From a virus, in the IMG/VR virus record IMGVR_UViG_3300032249_000167, positions 1 to 38,988 of that record: a DNA stretch of 38,988 bases; one strand, written 5' to 3'. Positions 15,401 through 23,403 of the stretch are shown piece after piece. Made by a program: the position numbers and the translations under genes. How positions within the stretch are numbered: the first letter of the stretch is position 1; the number at the start of each line of letters is the position of its first letter. Below the pieces are notes generated by a model. That model had not been told where the DNA came from. It saw nothing but the letters and a program-made list of their open reading frames with translations, and ran no database searches.

Positions 15401-18274
15401 ATCTTTAGTATCAGGTAAACGAATAACGTCATCTAAGAATTGATACTCATATATAGCCTGATCTGGAGCAAAATGATGTATTTCTCCATTTAACAAGTTT
15501 AAAGAAGGAACCTCGCCTTGTGCAAGACGTTCTGCTACATAGTTTTTAACTATAGCATTTTCACGACCAGTAATACGAAATGCATCTTTAACTGCTTCTT
15601 GAAGGGCAATATCTCCTGGTGCTAATCTTTGAGCAAGGGCTACTTGGGCCTTCTCAATTTCTTGAAATACAATACCAGAACGCTCACGTACATCAGTTGT
15701 AGATACAATACGATTGATTGTTGAATCAATTATATCATTAGGAATCTTAGCAGAAGACATCCAGTCTTCCATGCCATTAACTAATCTATCAACATCATCT
15801 AAAGGTAATACAACAGATTTAGTAAAATAACGACCAAAGTTCTTTTCAATCTTCTCCACATAGTTAATTGCTTTATATGCAACAGGAGGTACAGTTTTAA
15901 ATATTGGGTTCTTTGCTGCTAATGCAGCCTCTCCTCTAAGAGCAAGAGAACGATAAATCTGAGGATCAGATGTAGGTGCTGCTAAATGTTTTAGAAATAT
16001 AGAGATAACTTCATCAGAAGTTGTAGCGTCTACAAGTTCTTTGGTCATTTCAGCATCTAGTTTACGACCAAATAGGCGGTGTAAACGAGCAAAGTCTTTT
16101 TCATTTGCTACAATTTCAGCAATCTGATTAAAGCGTTTTCCTAGTAAGTAAGTAGCAGCCTTATCAACGTCGCCTTTTACAGCACCACCAAAGCCGTCTA
16201 CAAGACCAACTTCGCTTCTATAAAACTCTTTTAAGTATCCAGTATCAGCAATCTCTGTTTGAAGATCCATAAGTTTGGCAATACCAATGTTTTCAGGATC
16301 ATTCATTAACTGAACAACAAGGTCTGGATCTAATGCAGCATAATCACGCAAAATATCAATTTCTTTAATCTTACCATCAATACCTGCACGAGATGTTGCT
16401 GCTGAATCTAGGGCAGTTTTAGCCTCTAGGATCTCTTGTTGAGCACTTTTAACAGACTCAATTAACTTAGCACCTAGTTGAGTACCCATAGCAGCAGTAC
16501 CATTTAAGGATGTTAGAGTATCGCTAATGCCTAGTTGACGAGCACCAATCTTAGATGCGTTGGTTATTACTACTCCACCTGTTCCACCATGGATAGCACG
16601 GATATTCACAAATCCGTCATATTTCCATATTTCTTGAACAGCATCAGAGACAGTACTAATTAGATTCTCATCTTTAGTCTTAATAGCGTATGACATCAAG
16701 TCAGCAAGCGTTTGACTTCCATCACTAAATAATAGGTTATCTGCAGAACTTTGTAGGAGATTATACCCAGTATCATTTTTGTTGATATAATCATAGATTG
16801 CTTGCTTAGTATAATCTGGAGTTGCTGCATCATCAGCCTTGGCATATAACTTGCCAAAGAGTTGTTCACGACGATCAAACTCAGCGATTCTCTCAGTTAT
16901 AGGGGCATCAGTGTAGTTCTTTGTAACATCAAATAATTCTAATGGGTTATCTTTAGATACTGTGGCTACATATTCTCTTTCACCAAAAGCACCTAGTTTT
17001 AATTGTCCAGGAGAAGGCACTTCATCTAAGTAGATACCAGTAAATGCTTTGCCAACATTCTCATAATCAGCAGATAGTTGAGCAAGGTTGTCAATTACAC
17101 CTTCTGGTGTATTGTCGCCAATGCTCTTTAATACAAAGTCACCGATCTTGCCAGTTTCAATAGTGGCAACAACATCAGCATTACCTTCTACCTGATCTCC
17201 ACGCTTAATACCATAGTTTAATGCTTTCTCTAAACGAGTCTGTACAGCATTAGCCTTGGCTTGAGACTTCTTCTGAAGATTTTTTTCTGCCCTTAGGTAT
17301 GAATTCTCTACGTTACGGAGAACTTTCTTTTCTTCACCTGTAAATTGTTTTAGTTGAGTCTTTTCTTCTTTTGTTAAATTCTTAATATCGTCTATCTTTG
17401 CAAGACGCTTTGCTTCTTCTACTGCTTGAGCAGAGGCTTTAGCACCCTGTAATTGTTTTCCACCTTTAATAATATTAGTTATAGTGCCAGGTCCAAACCA
17501 CGTTGTAGGATCTGCACCTATTGCTAATGTAGCATCAACAATACCAGACATAACACGATATGGGGCAGTATTGGGATCCATGCCTAGAACATTTAGGCTA
17601 CCACGACCAATAGTAAATGATTTACCATTAACACGACCATAAGCAGACATAGCCTTAGCCTGTCCTGCTCCTACCTTGCTTTCAGGTGATACGAAAAATC
17701 CACTACCAGTATCTACTGGACCATTTCCTGTAACAAGTCCACCAGTTGCCCGCAATAATTGACCTAGGTTAGTTGTTTCTCCAACTAATTGAGCAGGGTT
17801 AAAAGCGGTAAGCACACTAGTTACTGGTTTTTCGCCAGTAGATGCAGCGTATAGGTTTCTGCCTACAGTAGAAATATATTGGTAAGGTGCTTGTAGTGTA
17901 GCAAATGCAGCACGAGTAGTACCTTTTAGAATACTGTAAATGCCTTCACGAAAACCTTTATCTTTGTCTGCTTGACTTTTCAGGTTATCAACGTTTGTTA
18001 AGTCTTGCATCAATTGAGCAAAGCCATCAGCAGATGCTAACTTATCAACACCTTGGCTATTAGCATTTAAGCCTGCTTTGGCAGCACTAAGTAAATAATC
18101 TTTGGATTGATTAGGAAACTTTTTAAATAAAGATTCATAATTTAGTACTATTTGAGGATCAAGGCCAGAGATCTCTTTATTAACAAGGGTGTTCATATTT
18201 GCTTGGACAACATCCTGGTCAAAAAGGCTTGTATACTTGTACTTACTCCAATAGGATTGTAATGGATCAGCCAT
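12476..18274 (-). CDS. Giant virion protein (1932 aa), putative internal/ejection protein
   Basis: This single gene takes about 15 percent of the window. It is largely helical, with a charged coiled-coil region around 275-345 (LTKEEKTQLKQFTGEEKKVLRNVENSYLRAEKNLQKKSQ), several hydrophobic Gly-rich segments, and a C-terminal part carrying AFRIAYIMRNIGEMQFRQYF and WRIIFPFAQAQFNTMYKWTQ. I recognise the latter pattern from very large internal virion proteins of podo-like environmental phages. No lysozyme, ADP-ribosyltransferase, protease or RNA polymerase motif is visible. Encoded between the Ntn-hydrolase and scaffold, an unusual place for a tape measure, so an ejected core or internal protein is favoured. 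Start overlaps the upstream stop (TAATG). Confidence 0.55.
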   Translation of the reverse strand: MADPLQSYWSKYKYTSLFDQDVVQANMNTLVNKEISGLDPQIVLNYESLFKKFPNQSKDYLLSAAKAGLNANSQGVDKLASADGFAQLMQDLTNVDNLKSQADKDKGFREGIYSILKGTTRAAFATLQAPYQYISTVGRNLYAASTGEKPVTSVLTAFNPAQLVGETTNLGQLLRATGGLVTGNGPVDTGSGFFVSPESKVGAGQAKAMSAYGRVNGKSFTIGRGSLNVLGMDPNTAPYRVMSGIVDATLAIGADPTTWFGPGTITNIIKGGKQLQGAKASAQAVEEAKRLAKIDDIKNLTKEEKTQLKQFTGEEKKVLRNVENSYLRAEKNLQKKSQAKANAVQTRLEKALNYGIKRGDQVEGNADVVATIETGKIGDFVLKSIGDNTPEGVIDNLAQLSADYENVGKAFTGIYLDEVPSPGQLKLGAFGEREYVATVSKDNPLELFDVTKNYTDAPITERIAEFDRREQLFGKLYAKADDAATPDYTKQAIYDYINKNDTGYNLLQSSADNLLFSDGSQTLADLMSYAIKTKDENLISTVSDAVQEIWKYDGFVNIRAIHGGTGGVVITNASKIGARQLGISDTLTSLNGTAAMGTQLGAKLIESVKSAQQEILEAKTALDSAATSRAGIDGKIKEIDILRDYAALDPDLVVQLMNDPENIGIAKLMDLQTEIADTGYLKEFYRSEVGLVDGFGGAVKGDVDKAATYLLGKRFNQIAEIVANEKDFARLHRLFGRKLDAEMTKELVDATTSDEVISIFLKHLAAPTSDPQIYRSLALRGEAALAAKNPIFKTVPPVAYKAINYVEKIEKNFGRYFTKSVVLPLDDVDRLVNGMEDWMSSAKIPNDIIDSTINRIVSTTDVRERSGIVFQEIEKAQVALAQRLAPGDIALQEAVKDAFRITGRENAIVKNYVAERLAQGEVPSLNLLNGEIHHFAPDQAIYEYQFLDDVIRLPDTKDISKLINKYTNSKTKYGAKQALEVFSTEIGDRWRTAQLAFRIAYIMRNIGEMQFRQYFSGHESLLNHPINYIAMLAGNPNGKAAQRLLSKIAKYNNDVKGNSLVSKDAELNQAISEFAEENFNFLARNHNSGDPRFAFVGKIYEAIGTDSTKYHVGLSNTLIRAHSDALIPLVARYAGTGQEDDMVRLLISGEGDKFKGVLESLINGGRNGVETGDFAQIFLRDQKRVNGKYNLSPENIIPENVKSYLFDKTSTGSVARYVDNVAGTGAGSVAIRQLLADGEIIKDGVKIKIPRYSKVGNINDFADEDNAFRALVGRNFPREDMVDSTVIHVRDKRFGQYEGKFLLEAVDKFFDLATKLENVVNFAPEFRMSYWDHVGRYVGMINDDALDALLVNAKKSLSPLTINGANISMRRHPSLRAINKEIAARKKGKSVTDGIDLDTMNSMAAKKASKYTKELFYDAAKQRQYANAWRIIFPFAQAQFNTMYKWTQLVKENPVQIYKLGRAYNALTQSGSSAIYDLTGTKYDENQGFFYKDEFGETRFRYPLAGSIIGAMAGKNIDSAQALQITAPVQSLNLVFGAVNPAIPGIGPMGQIVYAASGKSKAFGPEWDAMRQIIFPFGEPEGIQDLLLPAWLKKSFLLAINNGTQVERGVKDWASYLASTGDYGDNPLASDTERNQLFNDARGLSRWTGLMTAFFQSIAPATPSQEVFAKDKDGKLRTQTALYAAYDQIAQKYPGDYFGAIGEFSDMFGIKNLLVILAGSTRSVRGTGDAWSFLNENPDVADKYATKTGDIVPYFFPGGEAATAYYNWQKATGRRRNLRPEELEQYAENVVYQMAKSQISEQQADLGYSDIWYTEQLMALNNQFGGSAPVMSVDIGSAREKVANVEKALVEPAFQKSPIYNETKQFFDAYKSVEKYLQEVRTTATPNIGSGFWYAKEQAGRLNNLATQLIVQNPAFARMYYGVFASLLKVEE

Positions 18275-18693
18275 TAACGACCTTCTTGAAGGAATGCTTC
18301 TAGTAATCTACGATTCTGTGGAGTTGGATTAATTGCAAACATTGCTCTTGCTAAAATAGCAGCGTTATCTGGAGAATCTACTGGTTGAGATAAAATTTCT
18401 GGGCCTGCGCCAGGTGTATTACCTGCAGCACCTTGAGTAATAGGAACTTCTCCACCTTGCATTTCAGTAATCTTAGGCCTAGGTGCAGGAGTTACCGCTG
18501 GAGTAGAACTAACAATAGTACTTGGTTGTACAGTAGATGCACCAGATGCAATATCTTGTAATTGTGCAGCCTGTCCATATGCTCCACCTGTAGCATTTTG
18601 GATTTTTGCTTCTCTTTGAATCTTCTTTACACGAGATAAGTCTTCACGTTTTGCAAATTTACCTGGACCAGATACTGGTGAGATCATTGACAT
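18274..18693 (-). CDS. Small virion-module protein, unknown function
   Basis: 139 residues. The opening MISPVSGPGKFAKREDLSRVKKIQREAK is a pattern I have seen in actinophage genes near the portal; residues 45-110 are Pro/Thr/Ser/Ala-rich and probably disordered; the C-terminus (ILARAMFAINPTPQNRRLLEAFLQEGR) is a short helical hairpin. It lies directly after the proteasome-like gene and before the giant protein, with a TAATG overlap into the latter. Possibly an assembly factor or protease substrate. Confidence 0.55.
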   Translation of the reverse strand: MSMISPVSGPGKFAKREDLSRVKKIQREAKIQNATGGAYGQAAQLQDIASGASTVQPSTIVSSTPAVTPAPRPKITEMQGGEVPITQGAAGNTPGAGPEILSQPVDSPDNAAILARAMFAINPTPQNRRLLEAFLQEGR

Positions 18694-18704
18694 TGTTTAA
18701 TTCC

Positions 18705-19274
18705 TTATCTAGCGAACTGTTTTTTAATAATGACTGGGCCGTTTGAATAAACATCCCACTTAATTGAAGTATTAATAGATTTTTCTATAATTTCTGCTGC
18801 TTGTTCCGCTGTTCTGGCCTTATCTGCGCCAAGAACTTCCATAGCACCTAGTGCTGTGTGTCCTCCGCTACCTGAATAGTAGATTTTAGTAGAGGTTCTA
18901 TCCCAAGAATAATCAGAAAAAATTGGATATATGACACCATTGGCTACAACAATGAACTCTGAATCATGTGAAGCAGCCTGTCCATCTTCTTTCATGTCAT
19001 AACCAGCATCTAAGAATAGTTTTCTCATAGAAGGTATGAACCTTGTAGTCATAAACTTATCTAAATCTTCATTTAATTTAAACCTAGGTGGCTTCCAACC
19101 AAATTGTAGAAGGTTAGAACCACGAGAAGCACCTGCTCCTGCTATAAGATAACTACCATTTTGAATTATCTTAGGAGTAATCATAGTCATTGGCTTACCA
19201 TGATCGTCAGTTGATCGTGAATCGCAACCAACAACAGCCCAACCATTACCTTGAATTGCTGCTAGTGTTGTCAT
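18705..19274 (-). CDS. Proteasome beta / HslV-like Ntn-hydrolase, putative prohead protease
   Basis: 189 residues. The sequence begins Met-Thr-Thr, so removal of Met exposes a Thr nucleophile as in HslV and bacterial proteasome beta subunits. Counting that Thr as 1, an Asp falls exactly at 17 (VVGCDSR) and a Lys at 34 (TPKII), matching the catalytic Thr1/Asp17/Lys33 set with one insertion. A GAGASRG loop (46-52) and a YSGSGGHTALGAMEVL segment (133-148) match the conserved glycine and serine regions, and the TAEQAAEIIEKS...YSNGPV ending matches the HslV C-terminal layout. Encoded between portal and scaffold, where phages normally place a maturation protease. A peptidase role in capsid maturation is inference; an alternative is a non-virion regulatory protease. 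Confidence 0.8.
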   Translation of the reverse strand: MTTLAAIQGNGWAVVGCDSRSTDDHGKPMTMITPKIIQNGSYLIAGAGASRGSNLLQFGWKPPRFKLNEDLDKFMTTRFIPSMRKLFLDAGYDMKEDGQAASHDSEFIVVANGVIYPIFSDYSWDRTSTKIYYSGSGGHTALGAMEVLGADKARTAEQAAEIIEKSINTSIKWDVYSNGPVIIKKQFAR

Positions 19275-19288
19275 TGTCCCCTACTTAG

Positions 19289-21052
19289 TTATTGTTGTCC
19301 TTGTAATCCTGCCAATATACTCATTAAATCTTGTCCACCTTGTTGTGGGGTTCCACCAGAAGCGGATCCAGGAGTGGCTGGGGACAGGGGAGCCTGCTCT
19401 GCTGGGGCTTGTGAACCTGGTGGAACCGTTCCTGCCTGCGCTTGAGCCATCGCTTCTTCCTGCGGAGTAGGTGCAGGTGGCGTAAATACGGCTAGCGCAG
19501 CATTTTCTATGCTTTCCCCGTTTCGTGTGCGTGTGATAACATCAGCGATATTCTTAATCATCGCAGATGGATCTTGACCTTGTGCTGCCATAGCAGGAAT
19601 TGCTTGCGCAGTTGATGTTATAGCGGCGGTCAAGTTAGCACGCATCTTTTCAATTTCAATTCGTTGTCCTTCTAGAGTTACGTTTACGCTCCATGGAAGT
19701 TCACGACGTATGAAGTCTTTAGATACTAGATCAGCACCAAGTGCTTGTAGTGAGAAGATTAGGGCTCGTGATGGGTCAAGTCCTGCCATCAATCCGTAAC
19801 GAACTTCAACAGAAGTGTCGTTCTTGATGTCTTTGCTAGGTGTGTACTTTAACTCGTACGGAGTACCCTGAGCGACGCCTCTAACCGATTTCTCTACATC
19901 AAACACCACCTGGTCAACTTCAAAGCAAGCCTGAACGACCTCTTCAAAAGTTTCTGCCAGAATGGTTTGACCAGCCTTGATTTGTGAATCAAAGGCACCT
20001 AGTAGAGCCTGTACACCTTGGCCAGTAATAACACTAGCGTTGATGTTTCCAGTTCTACCTTCAGGATAACGAGCACCCAATCGCATTTCGCTTTGAAGTG
20101 CTGCTTGCTCCTGAAAGGCTGCTGCAGGGATGTCAAGTTTGACACGACCAACTGCGTTAGGTTGGTTAGTACGAATAATCGCATCAGGTCCCATAGGCAA
20201 ATCTACAACATCAGTAGGAACAACCATAGGAGCCTGAATAGACTTCTCTGCTGCTTCCATACTTAGATTAGCAAAACGCGCTCTTGCTAATTGTACATAC
20301 AATACATCATCAAATTGTCCACGAGGTTCTTCATCGATACCAGGTTTACGAGCAACGTATACCAGCATCTTGCCTAGTGGATTCTTTGCTGCATTTAATA
20401 CTAGGTTACCACGGCTAGGTACATAAAGAACGATATTGTTCTTATCTGTATAGCGGATAAGTTCTACAACTGCATTAGTATTCTGGTTGTATCCAAGGTT
20501 TCCAAGGATAGCACCAGCATACTCAGGATAATCTGTGGCTAGTTCGCCAATTGTCTTCATGTATCGCTTTGCGTATGATACGCAGCGACCAAATCTATCA
20601 AACTCTGGATATGCTCCAATAGGATCTTCTACACGGATGCGTGGCATTCTTGATTCAAAATCTAATTCAATATGGATAGGTAAGAAGCCATATGTAAAGT
20701 ACCAGTCAGCACCCCAGTACATCTGTGATTGTAGGCGTGAATTGTAAATATAGTTATTGGCAATCATGCCACGCTTGTCAGCAAATGCTCTAGCACGATC
20801 TGAGGATGTGTTAGTTGTCGAACAGTTAAAGGATGGTAGTGGAGCCAGTACCTCTGCAAGGTCACGGGCTGCAACATCTACGAAGTTGGCAACCATCGCT
20901 GAGTTCATTCCTTCTGGGAACAAGTCAGGGAATACCTCAGTCATCTTACCTTTACGTACAGCAAGTATGTCTGCCATACGGGCATCACGCTCTGCGTGTC
21001 GTTGTTTTAGATTCTCGACACGTTGAGAGATTAACTGAATATCAATTGCCAT
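19289..21052 (-). CDS. Portal protein
   Basis: 587 residues. It starts seven bases after the terL stop. Features typical of portals: an N-terminal helical region (VENLKQRHAERDARMADIL), a 'MVANFVDVAARDLAEVLAPLPSF' segment, 'YIYNSRLQSQMYWGADWYFTYGFLP', and a central long helix at 300-370 around INASVITGQGVQALLGAFDSQ. The C-terminal 60 residues are Pro/Gln/Gly-rich and disordered. It forms the dodecameric channel through which TerL loads DNA. The order TerL-portal-protease-scaffold-capsid supports the call. Confidence 0.9.
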   Translation of the reverse strand: MAIDIQLISQRVENLKQRHAERDARMADILAVRKGKMTEVFPDLFPEGMNSAMVANFVDVAARDLAEVLAPLPSFNCSTTNTSSDRARAFADKRGMIANNYIYNSRLQSQMYWGADWYFTYGFLPIHIELDFESRMPRIRVEDPIGAYPEFDRFGRCVSYAKRYMKTIGELATDYPEYAGAILGNLGYNQNTNAVVELIRYTDKNNIVLYVPSRGNLVLNAAKNPLGKMLVYVARKPGIDEEPRGQFDDVLYVQLARARFANLSMEAAEKSIQAPMVVPTDVVDLPMGPDAIIRTNQPNAVGRVKLDIPAAAFQEQAALQSEMRLGARYPEGRTGNINASVITGQGVQALLGAFDSQIKAGQTILAETFEEVVQACFEVDQVVFDVEKSVRGVAQGTPYELKYTPSKDIKNDTSVEVRYGLMAGLDPSRALIFSLQALGADLVSKDFIRRELPWSVNVTLEGQRIEIEKMRANLTAAITSTAQAIPAMAAQGQDPSAMIKNIADVITRTRNGESIENAALAVFTPPAPTPQEEAMAQAQAGTVPPGSQAPAEQAPLSPATPGSASGGTPQQGGQDLMSILAGLQGQQ

Positions 21053-21059
21053 TAGTTTC

Positions 21060-22931
21060 CTATTCGTACATAGACATCTCGTAATCGTTTACATTTACAG
21101 TAAAGCGATTATCGATCTGCTTGCGAGTTGCCCATTTATTAGTAATGTGGGTTTGATTGATTTTACCATTATTGATAATTTCTCTTGCTCTTAGTTCACA
21201 GAACCATAGAGCCATAACACAGTCTGTAGGTCCTCTAGTGTCAGGCTTCCAAGTTATTAACTGTTGGATTAAAGCCTTGATACCTTCAGATCCATCCTGA
21301 GATGGTATCTCTATCAAGTTATTATCTTGGTGTAGATTATTGCGCATAGTGCCAAATAGGCCAGACATGGCTGCTACACCGAAAGAGGTGTCCCACTTGT
21401 TCTTACCAGTGAATTGGCTTGAGAACCGAATGCCTCGAGAGGCTAGGTATGAGTTTAGATCTGCGTCTAGGGCGTAAGCCTTCTGATGCGCATTGGTCTC
21501 AATTCTTAGTTCTTGAGGTTGGTATTTAGTAGACCAGTCCTCAATCAACTCCTGTATCTTCTGTGGAGTTGGATCTTTCATATTTTCAACATCTAATACA
21601 TAACGCTTACGTGTCATGCGATCTACAGTCATTACAACTGCAGCGGTTCTTCCACTCATCGCTGGGTCTAGGCCCATGATAGTGTAGTAAGCACCTGCTT
21701 CTTTAGGATGGCCGGCAGCGCCAGGTTTTAGAGGTCCCCTCTTTCGCATCCTGTTGACTGACCCTTGGACACAGCCAGGGGAAAAAATAGAATCTTCTTG
21801 TACGTCCTGCTGTTGATATACCAAAGCCCAGGCAGAGGCCGAGACTTCACTTCTACGACGGAATAACGCTGGTCCGTCCCATTTCGGGTATAGCCCATTT
21901 TCATCAGGTAGTACCTCTTCCTCAGAACCTTCCCATGGTATATGGGACTTAGGCCAAAGAGTAACCCATTTTTCAGGATCCTCATCAAACTCTAATACAG
22001 CAGGACAGTTCATATATGTGAATGGTGTCTTGCCACTTGACCAATGGTCAGGGTTACGGATCTCTCGATAGAGATCATTGGATGCAATTCTGGTCCCCAC
22101 AATGAGCAACTTACCTGCATCTCCAAGACGAGTGATAACTTCTCGCTGTAGCCACAGTAGTTGCTTCTCCCATTCATGAGCGTTGGTAGTAGTCACAACG
22201 TCGTCAAGGATAATCAAATCTGAACGAGCACCTGTAATCTGGCCTCCGATACCGAGGGCTTGTACAGTAGGGTCTTTTTCTGTAGAGTCACGAGCCACAT
22301 AGATGCGGTCCGCTTTCCAGGAATCTGACTCTTCCTTCCAACCAGCAGCACTTCCATAGATGGCTTGCATCTTGGACCAGCGTTCATGGTTGAGGCGTTG
22401 CTTGATGGAGTATAGATACTCCTTGGCACGCTCCTGGGTTTTGGAGACAATAGTAATTTTAACATTCGGATTCATAGCGATCCGATATACACAGTAGTTG
22501 ACTGTGATGACTGTGGACTTAGCATGTTCAGGCGGTACGTTTATTAGTAGACGCTTGGCTGAGGCTGGCTCATAGACCATAGATGAATGCTGCCATGAAG
22601 GCTCACGGCCTTCTAGGATATCAATCCAGTTCTGATGGTGTGGGAAGATGGGGCTATCTAGGAACTCCCTTGAGAACTCCTCAAAGCCAATCTTAAACTT
22701 AGCATCTCCTGAGACAATCTCAAGTGCCTTCTGTCCTTCAGTCTTTGCCTTATCTAGTTCAGCCATGAACTTGGAATCTTTCTTCCAGTCCTTGAGCACA
22801 TCTGGCTTTCGGCCTGCCCTGATAATAGCATCCTGAAGAGATAGACCTTGCCTAGCATAGTCAATGACCTTTGCCTTAGCCTCCCTGAGGGCTACAACGT
22901 TATGATGCTCGACACCCGTCTTAGCACTCAT
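21060..22931 (-). CDS. Terminase large subunit with N-terminal helix-turn-helix
   Basis: 623 residues. Residues 14-63 (ALREAKAKVIDYARQGLSLQ, then DAIIRAGRKPDVLKDWKK) form a helix-turn-helix like those in small terminases. The ATPase has a Walker A variant PPEHAKST (133-140), Walker B DLIILDD (238-244), and a TTTNAHEWEKQ coupling region. The nuclease domain shows MGLDPAMSG (D422), LRIETNAHQ (E478) and GPTDCVMALW (D570) as the acidic metal ligands. It cuts and packages DNA into the procapsid through the portal. No separate small terminase is recognisable next to it, so the HTH may replace one. The start is preceded by TGGAGG. Confidence 0.93.
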   Translation of the reverse strand: MSAKTGVEHHNVVALREAKAKVIDYARQGLSLQDAIIRAGRKPDVLKDWKKDSKFMAELDKAKTEGQKALEIVSGDAKFKIGFEEFSREFLDSPIFPHHQNWIDILEGREPSWQHSSMVYEPASAKRLLINVPPEHAKSTVITVNYCVYRIAMNPNVKITIVSKTQERAKEYLYSIKQRLNHERWSKMQAIYGSAAGWKEESDSWKADRIYVARDSTEKDPTVQALGIGGQITGARSDLIILDDVVTTTNAHEWEKQLLWLQREVITRLGDAGKLLIVGTRIASNDLYREIRNPDHWSSGKTPFTYMNCPAVLEFDEDPEKWVTLWPKSHIPWEGSEEEVLPDENGLYPKWDGPALFRRRSEVSASAWALVYQQQDVQEDSIFSPGCVQGSVNRMRKRGPLKPGAAGHPKEAGAYYTIMGLDPAMSGRTAAVVMTVDRMTRKRYVLDVENMKDPTPQKIQELIEDWSTKYQPQELRIETNAHQKAYALDADLNSYLASRGIRFSSQFTGKNKWDTSFGVAAMSGLFGTMRNNLHQDNNLIEIPSQDGSEGIKALIQQLITWKPDTRGPTDCVMALWFCELRAREIINNGKINQTHITNKWATRKQIDNRFTVNVNDYEMSMYE

Positions 22932-23057
22932 AATAAAACCTCCATATATCCCCCTTCGTTCGGCGCTTCTTAAAAGCGCCTCACTACCCCCTAGGCGAGG
23001 AGCACATTAAGTGCTCCGAGAAAACTCACTAGGTACTTGCGTTCGTTTTACGGTACA

Positions 23058-23087
23058 TATATACTAACCCGTTCAACTATGTTGAAC
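23058..23087 (-). promoter_or_regulatory. Candidate late promoter with overlapping palindromic operator
   Basis: On the minus strand a TTCAAC hexamer (23081-23086) and a TATATA hexamer (23058-23063) are separated by 17 bases, giving a sigma70-type promoter that would start transcription near 23051, about 120 bases before terL. The -35 lies inside the palindrome GTTCAAC-N3-GTTGAAC (23071-23087), a plausible repressor or activator site. The -35 match to consensus is only partial, so confidence is modest. Confidence 0.35.
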
Positions 23088-23349
23088 CGAACGCTAGTAC
23101 TTTAGAAGATATGGATAACCGCAGGTCAGAGCATATAATGAGTAAAAAATATATCCTGATAGTGTATACCTCCCGCGAGGCGAGTTTAAAGCATCGGGGT
23201 CTTTTTCCGATGCGTAAACGAGCCGAGCGAGGAAAGAGCGTGCTTTGCACGCCTTTCTGGGCGGGGTGCGGGGGCGCAGGGGCCGCATCTTTTAATAGGT
23301 CTGCGTAGCAGACATTAAATCCCGAGCGAAGCGAGGGCGATTTTTTGCA

Positions 23350-23385
23350 TTATAAAACCCGCCTATCCCTTGCGGGATAAGCGGG
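23350..23385 (-). terminator. Intrinsic terminator of the 23404-23832 gene
   Basis: CCCGC-c-TATCCC (23358-23369) pairs with GGGATA-a-GCGGG (23374-23385) across a TTGC tetraloop with one internal mismatch. On the minus strand the stem is followed by TTTTATAA. It lies 18 bases past the stop codon of the minus-strand gene, so it separates that gene from the late operon. Confidence 0.8.
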
Positions 23386-23403
23386 CTAGTTTGTGTTGGC
23401 TGA

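Larger units (their letters stand above)
22932..23403. other. Hairpin-rich intergenic region upstream of terL
   Basis: No gene is visible. Perfect or near-perfect hairpins: GGCGCTT/AAGCGCC (22962-22980), GGAGCAC/GTGCTCC (22999-23017), GTTCAAC/GTTGAAC (23071-23087) nested in GCGTTCG/CGAACGC (23039-23094), GCATCGG/CCGATGC (23191-23213), GCGTGC/GCACGC (23238-23252), TTTAAT+GTCTGC/GCAGAC+ATTAAA (23291-23319), and a terminator (23358-23385). Composition is visibly more GC-rich than the flanking genes. It could hold a packaging (pac/cos) site, a replication origin or a structured RNA; the sequence does not decide. Confidence 0.6.

Noticed and set aside
22648-22836. Plus-strand frames inside terL and portal
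   Set aside because: Short, without ribosome-binding sites, and antisense to well-supported genes.
22932-23403. tRNA or tmRNA gene in the hairpin-rich region
   Set aside because: The stems do not form a cloverleaf, and no GGTTCRA-type T-loop with a 7-bp acceptor stem was seen.
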